DNA from: Syngnathus acus
Lineage: Eukaryota > Chordata > Actinopteri > Syngnathiformes > Syngnathidae
Assembly: GCF_901709675.1 (NCBI RefSeq)
Contig: NC_051091.1
Location: 3,940,967 to 4,004,966 of the forward strand
DNA length: 64,000 nt
Direction: 5' to 3'
This document shows, piece after piece, positions 52,719-64,000 of the stretch. The translations under genes and the position numbers were made by a program. The notes under the pieces were generated by a model. That model saw only the letters and a list, made by a program, of their open reading frames with translations. It had not been told where the DNA came from and did not search any database. Positions within the stretch are counted from its first letter, which is position 1, and each line of letters starts with the position of its first letter.

Positions 52719-54651
52719 GGCTGATGGGAAGCTTTCCTTCTCTTTTTGTGTGCAGATTGAGGCAATGAAGAGGGAAATAGGACTTTATACTCGGTCACCA
52801 GCGAGATCGCAGCATCTGTAACTTGTCTAAACGCCAGCCGAGCCATTACAAATCAACCTGTTATAATTCCTCATTACGAGAAACTTAAAAAATGCTGTAA
52901 TGACTCCAATGTATGCCTCACTGCTGGTAACCATCCATGACTGATGTATCCTCCGGCAGAAAAAGTGCAGTATGGCAGCCCCCCCCCCCCCCTCAAAACA
53001 ATCTCTCCAAAAGGATGTGAAATCACAACGGGCACAGCATGATGTGCGCCGCCCCTTCACAGGGATACCGCATGCTGACACATTAGTAACTCTGAAAGGT
53101 CACAGCCAAAGGCAGAAAGTGGCCGTGATAATCATCGTACAACATAAATATGTGCGTTGGAGGTGATACAGTCGAATTATATAATCATTATATTTTTCCT
53201 ATAAAAAAAACAATCGTTGTTTCCATGGTTAAGTCATTTATTTCTCGTTTTGAATTAGGTTCATTGTGGCAAGGATAAACATTTCCTAATCACACTTTTA
53301 TCATTCTTTGACCGAATAGATATGTGTCTACTAGAGGGAACACGTGATTAGCACACGCAGTGTCCGGAAAAATGTGCTGAGCAACAGCAAAAGTCACCAG
53401 CAGCTTGTCAAGCCGGGCACTTTAGATCCATCTGTCAGACTGACATCACACCGATGGATCGGCCATGTACCAACGCTGTTATTGTCTTGGTGTGCAGGAG
53501 GAAGTGAGATGCCTCCCACTGTGCTCAAGCAACAATTGTCAAGGAAAAAAAACATTAAGTAGAATGAGGCATTTAAAATCCAAGAGCTCCATTAACGCTA
53601 GACCTAGCTTGGTGTCCTTCACAGGATGTGTTGTTGAGCTAGCAACTAATTTATACGGAGATATTGGTGATGATTCCCGCACATGGTCTCCATCTGTGTG
53701 TCGCCCAGCCAAAAGCAGGTCACGCGTGTAGTAACGGCTGCTCCTTAGTGCTATGCTCCTCATGCGCAGCTCTGGGCAGGAGAAGCATGTGTCAAAGCGA
53801 CTTCATGACAGCATGCTTTCATCCATCAGTTACTTCGCAGCAAAAAAAAAAAAAGGAGACAGCAAATTGTGCTCTGGTCTCCAGGGTTGCGCTTTTCTGA
53901 AGTTTTCCTCGAGCTTGATTTTGTTCTTACAGCTGTGGACTCATGTACGTCATGTGTTAGTTCCTTGTTATGCTTGGGGAGTTGAAGGATAATGGCAGGA
54001 CATCAATTGGATGATGTAGTAGATGTGTAAGCCTTTTGGATTGACACTACACGCTTCAAAAAAATCTTCCACATGACCCAATACAGTAGGTTATTTCAGC
54101 GTGAAGAGAAAGAAAGCGTTGCAAGTGAAATCCTCAGATGGCTATTAGATCTTTTTGATGCAAGGTTGAAAATCAATTTAACTGCAAGATAAACAGATAT
54201 AGATGTACAGGCCAATTAATGGCAATATGCGCGTCAAGCAAAACATCACACCACGGCAAATCTAGAAGAAGAATAAAAATGGGGAAAAAAATCAATTTTG
54301 CCCTCGGCAGTTTGTTCCCAAACAGGGGGTGAATCTGCCAGAGCAGGACACCATATGTCAACTCTGCAATCCATCCACACGTACGTACATATGACAACAC
54401 TCTCCATGTGAGTTGGCTGACGGAAATGCAACATTAGGAACACTCAGGCAATGACATTCGATATTTCGGTGTATTCAAAAATCAAGCAAGAGAGGTTAAA
54501 TGACAACTTGAAATCACCTACAGGTGTAAGTAAGAGTGTTATGAGTTACATAACTTTGTACTTCACACAGTTACAAAAAAAATATTAGCAGGTTTTATGG
54601 AGATGATTCATCATTCAAAAGTGGACTCCATTGATTGCAGATAAACCAATG

Positions 54652-54665
54652 TAACCATGGTAACC
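54652..54665. promoter_or_regulatory. X-box-like palindrome, weaker match
   Basis: GTAACCATGGTAAC has one strong half site and one altered half site. Confidence 0.25.
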
Positions 54666-54952
54666 TGGCGAACAGGATCTAGCAAGATGACAGGCTGTTG
54701 ATGCGGCAATGAAGCCAGCCCGGTTGTGTAATCCTATAAACCTTGACACTCAGATTCATGTGGCGCGCTTCACATCTTCATACCTGGTGAGAAGTGTGGG
54801 ATTTCATCATGAAAAGAAATATGCAGGAGTCGAGTCGAGTAGCATTGATGCACATGTGAGAAAAGGAAAGAAGAATTAAATGTTCTCCTTATTATTTAGT
54901 CTAAATACCACTACTTTTTTTTCATTGTGATGAATGAATGTGTGAATGAGGT

Positions 54953-54986
54953 GAGTGTGTGTGTGTGTGTTCGTGTGTGTGTGTGT
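54953..54986. repeat. GT dinucleotide microsatellite
   Basis: Alternating GT run broken once by TTC. Confidence 0.85.
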
Positions 54987-56430
54987 TATGAGCCGATGGC
55001 AGTGGTGGGTGGGTGGCGTATTTATGCGCTGCAAAGCGATAACATGGATGCCACTTGAACATGCAGCGTTTTGTCGCACATCCTTTGCTCTTCCCACATT
55101 AGTCGAGACTGATTAGCCCTCTATCGCCATCTTTTCTTGGTAGAAACATGACATGGGTTCATTTGGACTTTTCCATTTGTTAAATGGCTGCTCCAGGATG
55201 CAAATTAATTTCAACACATTTTAAATGTAGAGATTATTTTTGTGTGTGTATAAAGGTAGAGAGAAGGTGTTCATTTTTAGGAGGAAAACATTACGCAGCA
55301 GGGCTGTTATAAGAGGACTCTAATTGTCTCCTTAACAATTCCTGTGAGGAAAGATGTTCCTTCTATGCTTGGAGCACCATGTTTTTTGCACTCCACTCCT
55401 CCTTTTCAAATTATCAAAACATGTGCTCGGTATACAGTATTCATACTTCCTCTTGTAATGATGCTCCTGTGGGGAAATAAGAAAGAATACTCCCTCCATT
55501 AGTCATAAATACTGCAACGATCATCTCGTGATATCAACACACATTGCGCGCCACCGGCCAGCACGCGATCTGCACAATTAACGATTATCTTGCAGCCGGC
55601 AATATGTGTCGACTTCACATATATCCCAGAACGTGCGTCAGTGAACGTGAATTGAAAAGGTGAATGCAGTCACAGGGAAGAGTGAGCCAAAATGAATCAA
55701 TCCTACATGCAGCGTGAGATTATTGCTGACATCATGTCTTTAGCCTCCTACGGTGCCTGGCGAGTGCGTTTAGAATGCAATCGCACAGAATGTTTGCTAT
55801 GATTGGCGGATCTCAGCATGGATGAACTTCCCTGAAGTGTTGACTTTGTTTTGACTCGGAGCTTATACTTAAGCACGATATCATTTCATGGATGGTGCGC
55901 GTTAGCAATTTCTGTTGCTGACATTAAGCTTGAAAATTAAGCTTTACAAATACTCAGCTTGACTTGGTTTTGTCGCCACAGATCCCCGTAGACAAGAAAT
56001 CTCATATTACTGTAGATAGGAGGAAAATAGATTTTTTAAGTGAACAAGCCTCTATTCATTCTACATCCATCTCACAATGTCTTCGGGGAATGGATTTTCT
56101 ATCTATGATTGCATCTCTTCCAGAAGCAAAGCACGATGCTGGGGAGAAGCGGGAGAAGTGTCCCTGCTCTATCGTTGGTCCGATAATCCCAAGCACGGGT
56201 GAGCTAAAATGTCAGCAGGAAACATCCTAGCGGCCTCCGCTGTCAAACGGAGCACCGCTTCCCTTAATACACGTCATACAGAGCGCTCTGATTGTCACTT
56301 ACTAAAAGAAGTATTCATTTCATATTCATTCAGTCATTGGAAATAGAATTGGAGGCAAACCGATCCTGACCATTCGCGCAAACATTTGTGGTTATGTCCT
56401 GGGTAGGGGTGTAACGATTCATCGATACAC

Positions 56431-59400
56431 CCCTAGTTTGTAACCCTAACCTTGATTTAAAACCCTGGTCGGAAACCCTAACCCTAGCTTGAAACCCTAA
56501 TTAGCAATGGCAAAACTCCTTGGAAACCCTGGTCGGAAACCCTAACCCTAGTTTTGAAAGCCTAGTTAGAAACCCTAATCTTAGAAACCCTAAAAGTAGT
56601 TTGAAACCCTCGTTGGAAACCCTAACCTTAGCTTTAAAACCTAGTTTGTAACCCTAAGCTTGGTTTAAAACCCTAGTCGGAAACCCTACCCCTTGTTTGA
56701 AACTTTAATTAGCGATGGCAAAACTCCTTGGAAACCCTGGTCGGAAACCCTAACCCTAGTTTTGCAAGACTAGTTAGAAACCCTGATCTTAGAAACCATA
56801 AAAGTAGTTTGAAACCCTCGTTGGAAACCCTAACCCTAGCATTAAAACCAAGTTTGTAACCCTAACCTTTGTTTAAAACCCTAGTCGGAAACCCTAACCC
56901 TAGTTTGAAACCCTAAATAGCAATGGCAAAACTCCTTGGAAACCCTGGTCGAAAACCCTAACCCTAGTTTTGAAAGCCTACCGTAATTTTCGGACTATAA
57001 GTCGCGGTTTTTTTCATAGTTTGGGTGGGGGGGCGACTTATACTCAGGAGCGACTTATATACATATATATGTTTTTTTTCACTTTTTTGGGCATTTTATG
57101 GCTGGTGCGACTTATACTCCGGTGCGACTTATAGTCCGAAAATTACGGTAGTTAGAAACCCCAATCTTAGAAACCCTAAAAGTAGTTTGAAACCCTTGTT
57201 GGAAACCCTTACCCTAGCTTTAAAACCTAGTTTGAAACCCTAACCTTGGTTTAAAACCCTAGTCGGAAACCCTGAGCCTAGTTTGAAACCCTAATTAGCG
57301 ATGGCAAAACTCCTTGGAAACCCTAGTCGGAAACCCTAACCCTAGTTTTGAAAGCCTAGTTAGAAACCCTAACTCTAGTTTTGAAAGCCTAGTTAGTAAC
57401 CCTAACCCTAACCTTAACTCTAACTAACCCTAAGTCTAACCCTAACCCTAACCGTAGTTTTGAAAGCCTAGTTAGAAACCCTAACCCCAACCCTAATCCT
57501 AACTCTAACCCTAACTTTGGAAACCCTAGTCGAAAACCCTAACCCTAGTTTTGAAAGCCTAGTTAGAAACCCTAATCTTAGAAACCCTAAAAGTAGTTTG
57601 AAAGCCTCGTTGGAAACCTTAAGCCTAGCTTTAAAACCTAGTTTGTAACCCTAACCTTGGTTTAAAACCCTAGTCGGAAACCCTAACCCTAGTTTGAAAC
57701 CCTAAATAGCAATGGCAAAACTCCTTGGAAACCCTGGTCGAAAACCCTAACCCTAGTTTTGAAAGCCTAGTTAGAAACCCCAATCTTAGAAACCCTAAAA
57801 GTAGTTTGAAACCCTTGTTGGAAACCCTTACCCTAGCTTTAAAACCTAGTTTGAAACCCTAACCTTGGTTTAAAACCCTAGTCGGAAACCCTGAGCCTAG
57901 TTTGAAACCCTAATTAGCGATGGCAAAACTCCTTGGAAACCCTAGTCGGAAACCCTAACCCTAGTTTTGAAAGCCTAGTTAGAAACCCTAACCCTAACTC
58001 TAGTTTTGAAAGCCTAGTTAGTAACCCTAACCCTAACTCTAACTAACCCTAACCCTAAGTCTAACCCTAACCCTAACCGTAGTTTTGAAAGCCTAGTTAG
58101 AAACCCTAACCCCAACCCTAATCCTAACTCTAACCCTAACTTTGGAAACCCTAGTCGAAAACCCTAACCCTAGTTTTGAAAGCCTAGTTAGAAACCCTAA
58201 TCTTAGAAACCCTAAAAGTAGTTTGAAAGCCTCGTTGGAAACCTTAAGCCTAGCTTTAAAACCTAGTTTGTAACCCTAACCTTGGTTTAAAACCCTAGTC
58301 GGAAACCCTAACCCTAGTTTGAAACCCTAAATAGCAATGGCAAAACTCCTTGGAAACCCTGGTCGAAAACCCTAACCCTAGTTTTGAAAGCCTAGTTAGA
58401 AACCCCAATCTTAGAAACCCTAAAAGTAGTTTGAAACCCTTGTTGGAAACCCTTACCCTAGCTTTAAAACCTAGTTTGAAACCCTAACCTTGGTTTAAAA
58501 CCCTAGTCGGAAACCCTGAGCCTAGTTTGAAACCCTAATTAGCGATGGCAAAACTCCTTGGAAACCCTAGTCGGAAACCCTAACCCTAGTTTTGAAAGCC
58601 TAGTTAGAAACCCTAACCCTAACTCTAGTTTTGAAAGCCTAGTTAGTAACCCTAACCCTAACTCTAACTAACCCTAACCCTAAGTCTAACCCTAACCCTA
58701 ACCGTAGTTTTGAAAGCCTAGTTAGAAACCCTAACCCCAACCCTAATCCTAACTCTAACCCTAACTTTGGAAACCCTAGTCGAAAACCCTAACCCTAGTT
58801 TTGAAAGCCTAGTTAGAAACCCTAATCTTAGAAACCCTAAAAGTAGTTTGAAAGCCTCGTTGGAAACCTTAAGCCTAGCTTTAAAACCTAGTTTGTAACC
58901 CTAACCTTGGTTTAAAACCCTAGTCGGAAACCCTAACCCTAGTTTGAAACCCTAAATAGCAATGGCAAAACTCCTTGGAAACCCTGGTCGAAAACCCTAA
59001 CCCTAGTTTTGAAAGCCTAGTTAGAAACCCCAATCTTAGAAACCCTAAAAGTAGTTTGAAACCCTTGTTGGAAACCCTTACCCTAGCTTTAAAACCTAGT
59101 TTGAAACCCTAACCTTGGTTTAAAACCCTAGTCGGAAACCCTGAGCCTAGTTTGAAACCCTAATTAGCGATGGCAAAACTCCTTGGAAACCCTAGTCGGA
59201 AACCCTAACCCTAGTTTTGAAAGCCTAGTTAGAAACCCTAACCCTAACTCTAGTTTTGAAAGCCTAGTTAGTAACCCTAACCCTAACTCTAACTAACCCT
59301 AACCCTAAGTCTAACCCTAACCCTAACCGTAGTTTTGAAAGCCTAGTTAGAAACCCTAACCCCAACCCTAATCCTAACTCTAACCCTAACTTTGGAAACC

Positions 59401-60203
59401 CTAGTCGAAAACCCTAACCCTAGTTTTGAAAGCCTAGTTAGAAACCCTAATCTTAGAAACCCTAAAAGTAGTTTGAAAGCCTCGTTGGAAACCTTAAGCC
59501 TAGCTTTAAAACCTAGTTTGTAACCCTAACCTTGGTTTAAAACCCTAGTCGGAAACCCTAACCCTAGTTTGAAACCCTAAATAGCAATGGCAAAACTCCT
59601 TGGAAACCCTGGTCGAAAACCCTAACCCTAGTTTTGAAAGCCTAGTTAGAAACCCCAATCTTAGAAACCCTAAAAGTAGTTTGAAACCCTTGTTGGAAAC
59701 CCTTACCCTAGCTTTAAAACCTAGTTTGAAACCCTAACCTTGGTTTAAAACCCTAGTCGGAAACCCTGAGCCTAGTTTGAAACCCTAATTAGCGATGGCA
59801 AAACTCCTTGGAAACCCTAGTCGGAAACCCTAACCCTAGTTTTGAAAGCCTAGTTAGAAACCCTAACTCTAGTTTTGAAAGCCTAGTTAGTAACCCTAAC
59901 CCTAACCTTAACTCTAACTAACCCTAAGTCTAACCCTAACCCTAACCGTAGTTTTGAAAGCCTAGTTAGAAACCCTAACCCCAACCCTAATCCTAACTCT
60001 AACCCTAACTTTGGAAACCCTAGTCGAAAACCCTAACCCTAGTTTTGAAAGCCTAGTTAGAAACCCTAATCTTAGAAACCCTAAAAGTAGTTTGAAAGCC
60101 TCGTTGGAAACCTTAAGCCTAGCTTTAAAACCTAGTTTGTAACCCTAACCTTGGTTTAAAACCCTAGTCGGAAACCCTAACCCTAGTTTGAAACCCTAAT
60201 TAG
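56431..60203 (+). repeat. AACCCTA-rich satellite array with 208-bp monomers and 625-bp higher-order units
   Basis: The array is made of variants of GAAACCCTAACCCTAG and related pieces, with stretches of telomere-like CCCTAA. The marker ATGGCAAAACTCC recurs at 56507, 56715 and 56923 (208-bp spacing), then at 57301, 57712, 57920, 58337, 58545, 58962, 59170, 59587 and 59795. The last eight fall into two series with an exact 625-bp period, so a trimer-like higher-order unit has been amplified. Units starting at 57920, 58545 and 59170 look identical by eye. A MITE interrupts the array at 56981-57148. Not a chromosome end, since hAT and unique sequence follow. Confidence 0.92.
56979..57150. mobile_element. 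Palindromic MITE inside the satellite, TA target-site duplication
   Basis: The 168-bp element (56981-57148) has terminal inverted repeats of about 26 bp beginning CCGTAATTTTCGGACTATAA and ending in the complement. TA flanks both sides. The uninterrupted monomers elsewhere (GAAAGCCTAGTTAGAAACC) give the empty site and prove the TA duplication. TA duplication fits the Tc1/mariner superfamily. A possibly related repeat is at 1-288. Confidence 0.92.
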
Positions 60204-60751
60204 TAGGGGTGTAACGATTCATCGATACACATCGATTAATCGATATAATGCTCTACGATTTGTTGGCATCGATGCTAAACGTAAACATCGATCTATATCG
60301 CCCGTTTTTGACCTCGGACATTAGACGCGACTTTATTTTGAAATCCAGTTCATTGTTGCTTGCTTCCTGTTTCCGGGAGCAGTGCGCGGCGTGTTGTGTT
60401 GTGAGCAGAGCAGGCACGTGAAAGGGCAGCCGACAACTACGCGGCTCCTGGGCGGGCTGGTGCTATGGCTAGTGTCCAAGAAGACGAGGAAATTCGCTCC
60501 CCTTTGGGCTTCAAGTCATTCGTTTGGAAGCACTTTGTAATTTCCTAAATAAAGAGTTTGCAGTACCTTGTTGATTTTGCGTATGAATTGTTATAAATCA
60601 GGATATTGTTCTATATCGATCGTAGAGCACTATATCGTGATGTATCGTGAATGAATCACAGCAGGCTTTAAGATATCGGCAAATATCGTATCGTGATTCT
60701 TTGTATCGATATGATATCGTATCGTTACAAAACCCGCGATTTACACCCCTA
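60204..60751 (+). mobile_element. Non-autonomous hAT element, 548 bp
   Basis: It runs from TAGGGGTGTAACGATTCATC to GCGATTTACACCCCTA. Both subterminal regions are rich in ATCGAT and ATATCG repeats, a typical arrangement for transposase binding near hAT ends. The centre has an ordinary-looking leader and a truncated transposase start (60465-60548), then AATAAA at 60547-60552. The right flank carries GTCCTGGG; the left flank is satellite. Confidence 0.88.
60465..60548 (+). pseudogene. 27-codon remnant of a hAT (ZBED-like) transposase
   Basis: The frame begins MASVQEDEEIRSPLGFKSFV and ends WKHFVIS followed by TAA. FKSxVWKHF is the usual start of the BED zinc finger in ZBED-type hAT transposases. 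Everything after the first zinc-finger residues is missing, so the element depends on a full-length relative for movement. Confidence 0.65.
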
Positions 60752-60759
60752 GTCCTGGG

Positions 60760-63700
60760 TATTGCTTACCCCCAAAAACAGCACCTCCTAAATGTCAGAT
60801 TTAGCTCTCTTGAGGTAGCAGAAAATGCAAAATGGCTCTGGAGAGCCTGAGGTTAAAGACGTCACTAATTCTCTGCAGAGACCCTCCAAGAACCAAATTT
60901 TCCGGGAATAGAAAGCAGTGACGTGCAAAGCACAGCGGATGCCCGGTGCGACCCGCTGATTTTGAATCCCCCTTTTGAGCATTGTCAATGCCTTGATAAA
61001 TCCCGACTCCCAGGCGGAGTCTCTATTCAGCACATAAGCATTTTCAAATAAACAGAACTGTTGTGTTGGTATTACAACCCAGTTGTCTCTGGCTCTGTGC
61101 CCACTGGACACAAACAATGTTTATCCTTCAGGCTGGCCAGTTGCAATGATTGGTGCTGCTCAACAATCTACTCCCTCCAAACATATTTTGGGTTAAGCGC
61201 CTAACACATGGTGTTTGTCTGTCTCACACGCTGTTTATCACAAAAGCACCATTGTGTTGACAAATATACCAACATTTGCTTTCCCAATGTTTCACTGCGC
61301 CGGGTGGACCACAGATGCTGGTCATTGACTTTTTACGATATGCTTGATGGTGATATCTCACGATATCACACTGCACGCTATATTTGCTTTTATTTTGCTT
61401 TGTTTTACGCTGCCAAATGAGAATCTGCTCTCGATTGCCTTATGTAGTATACAGCCGATGCCATGAAATCTAGCAACAGCTCTACAATCATATACGCATA
61501 TTACAATTTAGTCACAAAGGTGGAAACTCTCGCTTTGTAGTCATTCAAACCTGCGTGAGTCAAAATGTGTAAAGGTTATCTGGCCAAATCTTGGTGATTT
61601 TGGTTATTATTATGATTTTAAAAGGCCTTACCTGACCAATACCCCAACTGTAAATTTAAAGAAAAGTCTACTATCCGGAAAATGGCCAAATTCTGTCAGG
61701 GTATGTAAAAATATGAGCATGACTGTATGTCCTACGGCAAGCCTCGCTCTGTGGATCCTCCGAGGACTTCTGTGAGCTAGACTAGGAGGCTCGACCGCAG
61801 ACGCACAAACTCCACCAGGAGCTTCTGAGTTTGACAAAGATGGAAGACGCAGGCAGAGAGTGTGAGACTCTCCATTAAACAGAAAGGCTATTCATTTTTA
61901 AAAAATCGATGATAATCAGGTATAAATACGTTTTAATAGCGAGCTGGCGTGTGAATTAAACTTGCTTTTCACAAACCCCCACACGGTGTCTGCATTATGA
62001 GCAAGTGGTAGGTGGTGAGTTGTGGTCGACGTGTGCTTGTGGGTAGAGAACAAGATCACTTGAGGAAGATGAGAGCCAGTCCATTGACTGCCAAAAATGG
62101 ACTGCATTTGCCCAGACACTGTCAAGAGAACATTGGCAGGAAGAAAACATCTTGTTCCTTTCCAACAGACCCAGATGTTGCAACTAATTGCCGTAGTTAT
62201 CAGAAGCATTGAAAAAGCACGGACGACTCCGTGATTAATTTGAGGAAAGTTGTCTCCTGCTTAGAGCAGTTAATTCCAGTCACATCCTTCCGCAAAAAGA
62301 ATTCATGCAAAACAATTGAAATGAAATATGAGAGTCGCAATTTCCAACAGCATCTCCAATCCCAACTCACAATACACAGATCCCAAACGGCCTTTTTTAA
62401 TTTCAGGTTTCTCTACTAAAAATAGTCTTTTTGAGAAGCTACTGTCGTGTGTTTGAACCGAATCAACAATGGCGTAATCTGCTAAATCCTGTTTTCACAA
62501 TTTGGGCATTTGATGGTGCAAAGCCAGACGTGGACAAAAAGAAGGCTTCTTTGGTACTGCGTAGGCGTCAAGCATGCAAAATATTATGCCTTTCTAATAA
62601 TGGCAACAACAGAAATATTTTGTTGATGTAACAACAACCAAATGTAAAAGTCAAGAGGTACACTCTGCGGAATATAATCAAGTCAATCATGTATCAAGCA
62701 ATGACTTCTCCAGCAAATGTTGAAAATCATATACGGGGCAGGGTGGTGAGAATGAAAGAAGTGAAAATATATATAATTAAACAGCAATATATTTAGATCA
62801 CAGGCTTATGGACTTTTCCATGGTAACATTAGGAAGGTGACAAGTGCATATGGGTTGAGGATGGGTGGGTGGCTTGGAGATGCTTGGTCGGCAGCCCTGT
62901 GAAGCGGAGGCGGGGATTGTGGCGCCAATGGTTTACAGGGGGGGCTGATGTGATGGCTCTTCATTGCACTTTTGTCGTGCTCAATCAAGATGTCCACACA
63001 GTTGCATAAACCGCCATTTGGCAAAAATAGGCTGGGCTTTAATTTGGACCAGGGATGAGTGGTCAGACAAGACAACAATAAACAAAGATATTTTGAAATC
63101 TCAGGATTGATTCTGTTCATTTCTCTTCCTACAGTCACAGCCTTCATGTGATTGCCGCAGTTATGAGTGTGGCCATAGGAGGACCGGACCACTTTTCTCG
63201 TCACGCCAAAGGCTGACACGCAGAGCTTCGAGAAGACTCCAGCGCACTCCATGCACTCTAATTAAAAGCTTCGATTGGACAAGAGTTAGCAATTAGAGTG
63301 GGTGCTCCAACTTCTGCATGTCCCCGGGGAGGTGCCAAGGGGAACTCCCACTCATCCATTATTGTTTGAACTACCCTGAACGAGGTAAATTATTCAACTC
63401 GGCCTGAGCAGGTAAGTCACTCCTTGGTGTTTTTAGTCCTCAGGCCAAAGTCAACATGACTTACACTATATGTGGCAGGTGCAGCAGTGTGACATTAGTG
63501 GACTTTTTTTTTTTTTACATTTCAGGCTAAGGTCTAAAGATAAACAGTTTCATTTTTCAGTCATCCATAACTCAACAGATTTGGTTTTTTGTTTGTTTGT
63601 TTTGGGGGGCCTCTGTCCCGTTTCACCTCATTTGTTGCAAAGTCCCAGGAAAAGCTGAGCTATCATTACTGACGCAAAGCATTGCAATACTGCTGCCATC

Positions 63701-64000
63701 CTACACATACTCATTGTGAAAACAACCGTTACCATGGCAACAAGCATATCACAAAGAGTGCACATTAGGAGTCTAACAAAGCACAGTGGACCTTTGGAAG
63801 CCGGGACTGTGATAGGCTGATATTTGAACCGTCTTCTCCCCTTTTGTTTACCAAGTCCAGGGTGACTTGAATTCACTAATAAAGAGTTTGTAACATTTGT
63901 TTCATTTTCATTTTGCAACGTTGTAAAGATTGTGGTGGTTTTGCTTCATTCATGAATAAATAAATGTCAGTCTTGGTGAGAGCAGTTTGGGTTTGTTTCC
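60760..64000. other. Gene-free region to window end
   Basis: No gene is recognised. An X-box-like site lies at 63728-63741 and a T run at 63505-63517. The minus-strand frame at 62806-63252 (148 codons) has no recognised domain or splice partners and is probably chance. Confidence 0.5.
63728..63741. promoter_or_regulatory. X-box-like (RFX) palindrome
   Basis: GTTACCATGGCAAC matches the RFX X-box on both half sites. Confidence 0.4.

Larger units (their letters stand above)
52073..56395. other. Gene-free region
   Basis: No gene is recognised on either strand. X-box-like sites occur at 52705-52718 and 54652-54665, a C run at 52979-52992, an A run at 53841-53853 and a GT microsatellite at about 54953-54986. 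Confidence 0.55.
56396..60759 (+). mobile_element. hAT-bounded block containing a satellite array, with outer 8-bp duplication
   Basis: The block 56404-60751 (4348 bp) starts TAGGGGTGTAACG and ends TTACACCCCTA, which are hAT-type inverted ends, and is flanked on both outer sides by GTCCTGGG (56396-56403 and 60752-60759). Inside, the first 27 bases of the hAT end are followed at once by satellite DNA (56431-60203). The hAT then starts again at 60204 with the same 27 bases and continues to its normal right end. Neither inner junction has a duplication of its own, so the outer duplication suggests that satellite and hAT were inserted, or moved, together. Confidence 0.8.

Noticed and set aside
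56404-56435. A separate miniature hAT with both ends at the left edge of the block
   Set aside because: The ACACCCCTA forming its right end can be explained by the satellite itself starting with CCCTAG; kept only as an alternative in the main finding.
57025-57243. 72-codon frame in the satellite
   Set aside because: It reads from the MITE into satellite repeats.
56431-60203. Array regarded as a chromosome end or as a CRISPR array
   Set aside because: The telomere-like units are degenerate, lie inside hAT ends, and are followed by unique sequence; there are no equal-length repeats with unique spacers.
62806-63252. 148-codon minus-strand frame
   Set aside because: No recognisable domain, splice partner or codon pattern; likely chance.

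Overview
This window is nuclear DNA of a ray-finned fish, most likely a percomorph-type teleost; the species cannot be fixed from sequence alone. The basis is two vertebrate-type, multi-exon brain and guidance genes with clean GT-AG introns, plus typical teleost repeats: several hAT-derived short elements, an L2-type retrotransposon 3' end, palindromic MITEs, microsatellites and an AACCCTA-rich satellite. No bacterial, organellar or viral genes, tRNA or rRNA were seen. Layout: 1-290 is the end of a tandemly rearranged palindromic repeat. 290-9050 is intergenic with microsatellites. 9100-37320 is sema3f on the plus strand: a CpG-rich noncoding first exon ending at 9613, a signal-peptide exon at 11067-11184, a 14.1 kb intron, then the remaining coding exons at 25331-35671 and a 3' UTR to about 37320. 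Its 17 constitutive coding exons join in frame to 774 codons; an extra in-frame 90-nt exon at 26937-27026 matches in position and character the optional cassette known from mammalian SEMA3F. 37320-39700 is a transposon cluster between two convergent genes. 39700-44251 holds camkv on the minus strand, with ten coding exons joining to 416 codons; its noncoding first exon may lie at 51310-51600. The rest, to 64000, has no recognisable gene. The most unusual structure is at 56404-60751. An AACCCTA-rich satellite of about 3.8 kb, partly organised as 625-bp higher-order units, lies between hAT transposon ends. The outer ends of the whole 4.35-kb block carry one identical 8-bp target-site duplication (GTCCTGGG), as if array and hAT had moved together. 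A 168-bp MITE with a TA duplication sits inside the array. sema3f encodes a secreted axon-guidance cue and camkv a calmodulin-binding pseudokinase of neuronal vesicles. Both belong to one conserved vertebrate neighbourhood (human 3p21.31), so the pair reads as retained synteny rather than an operon-like functional unit.
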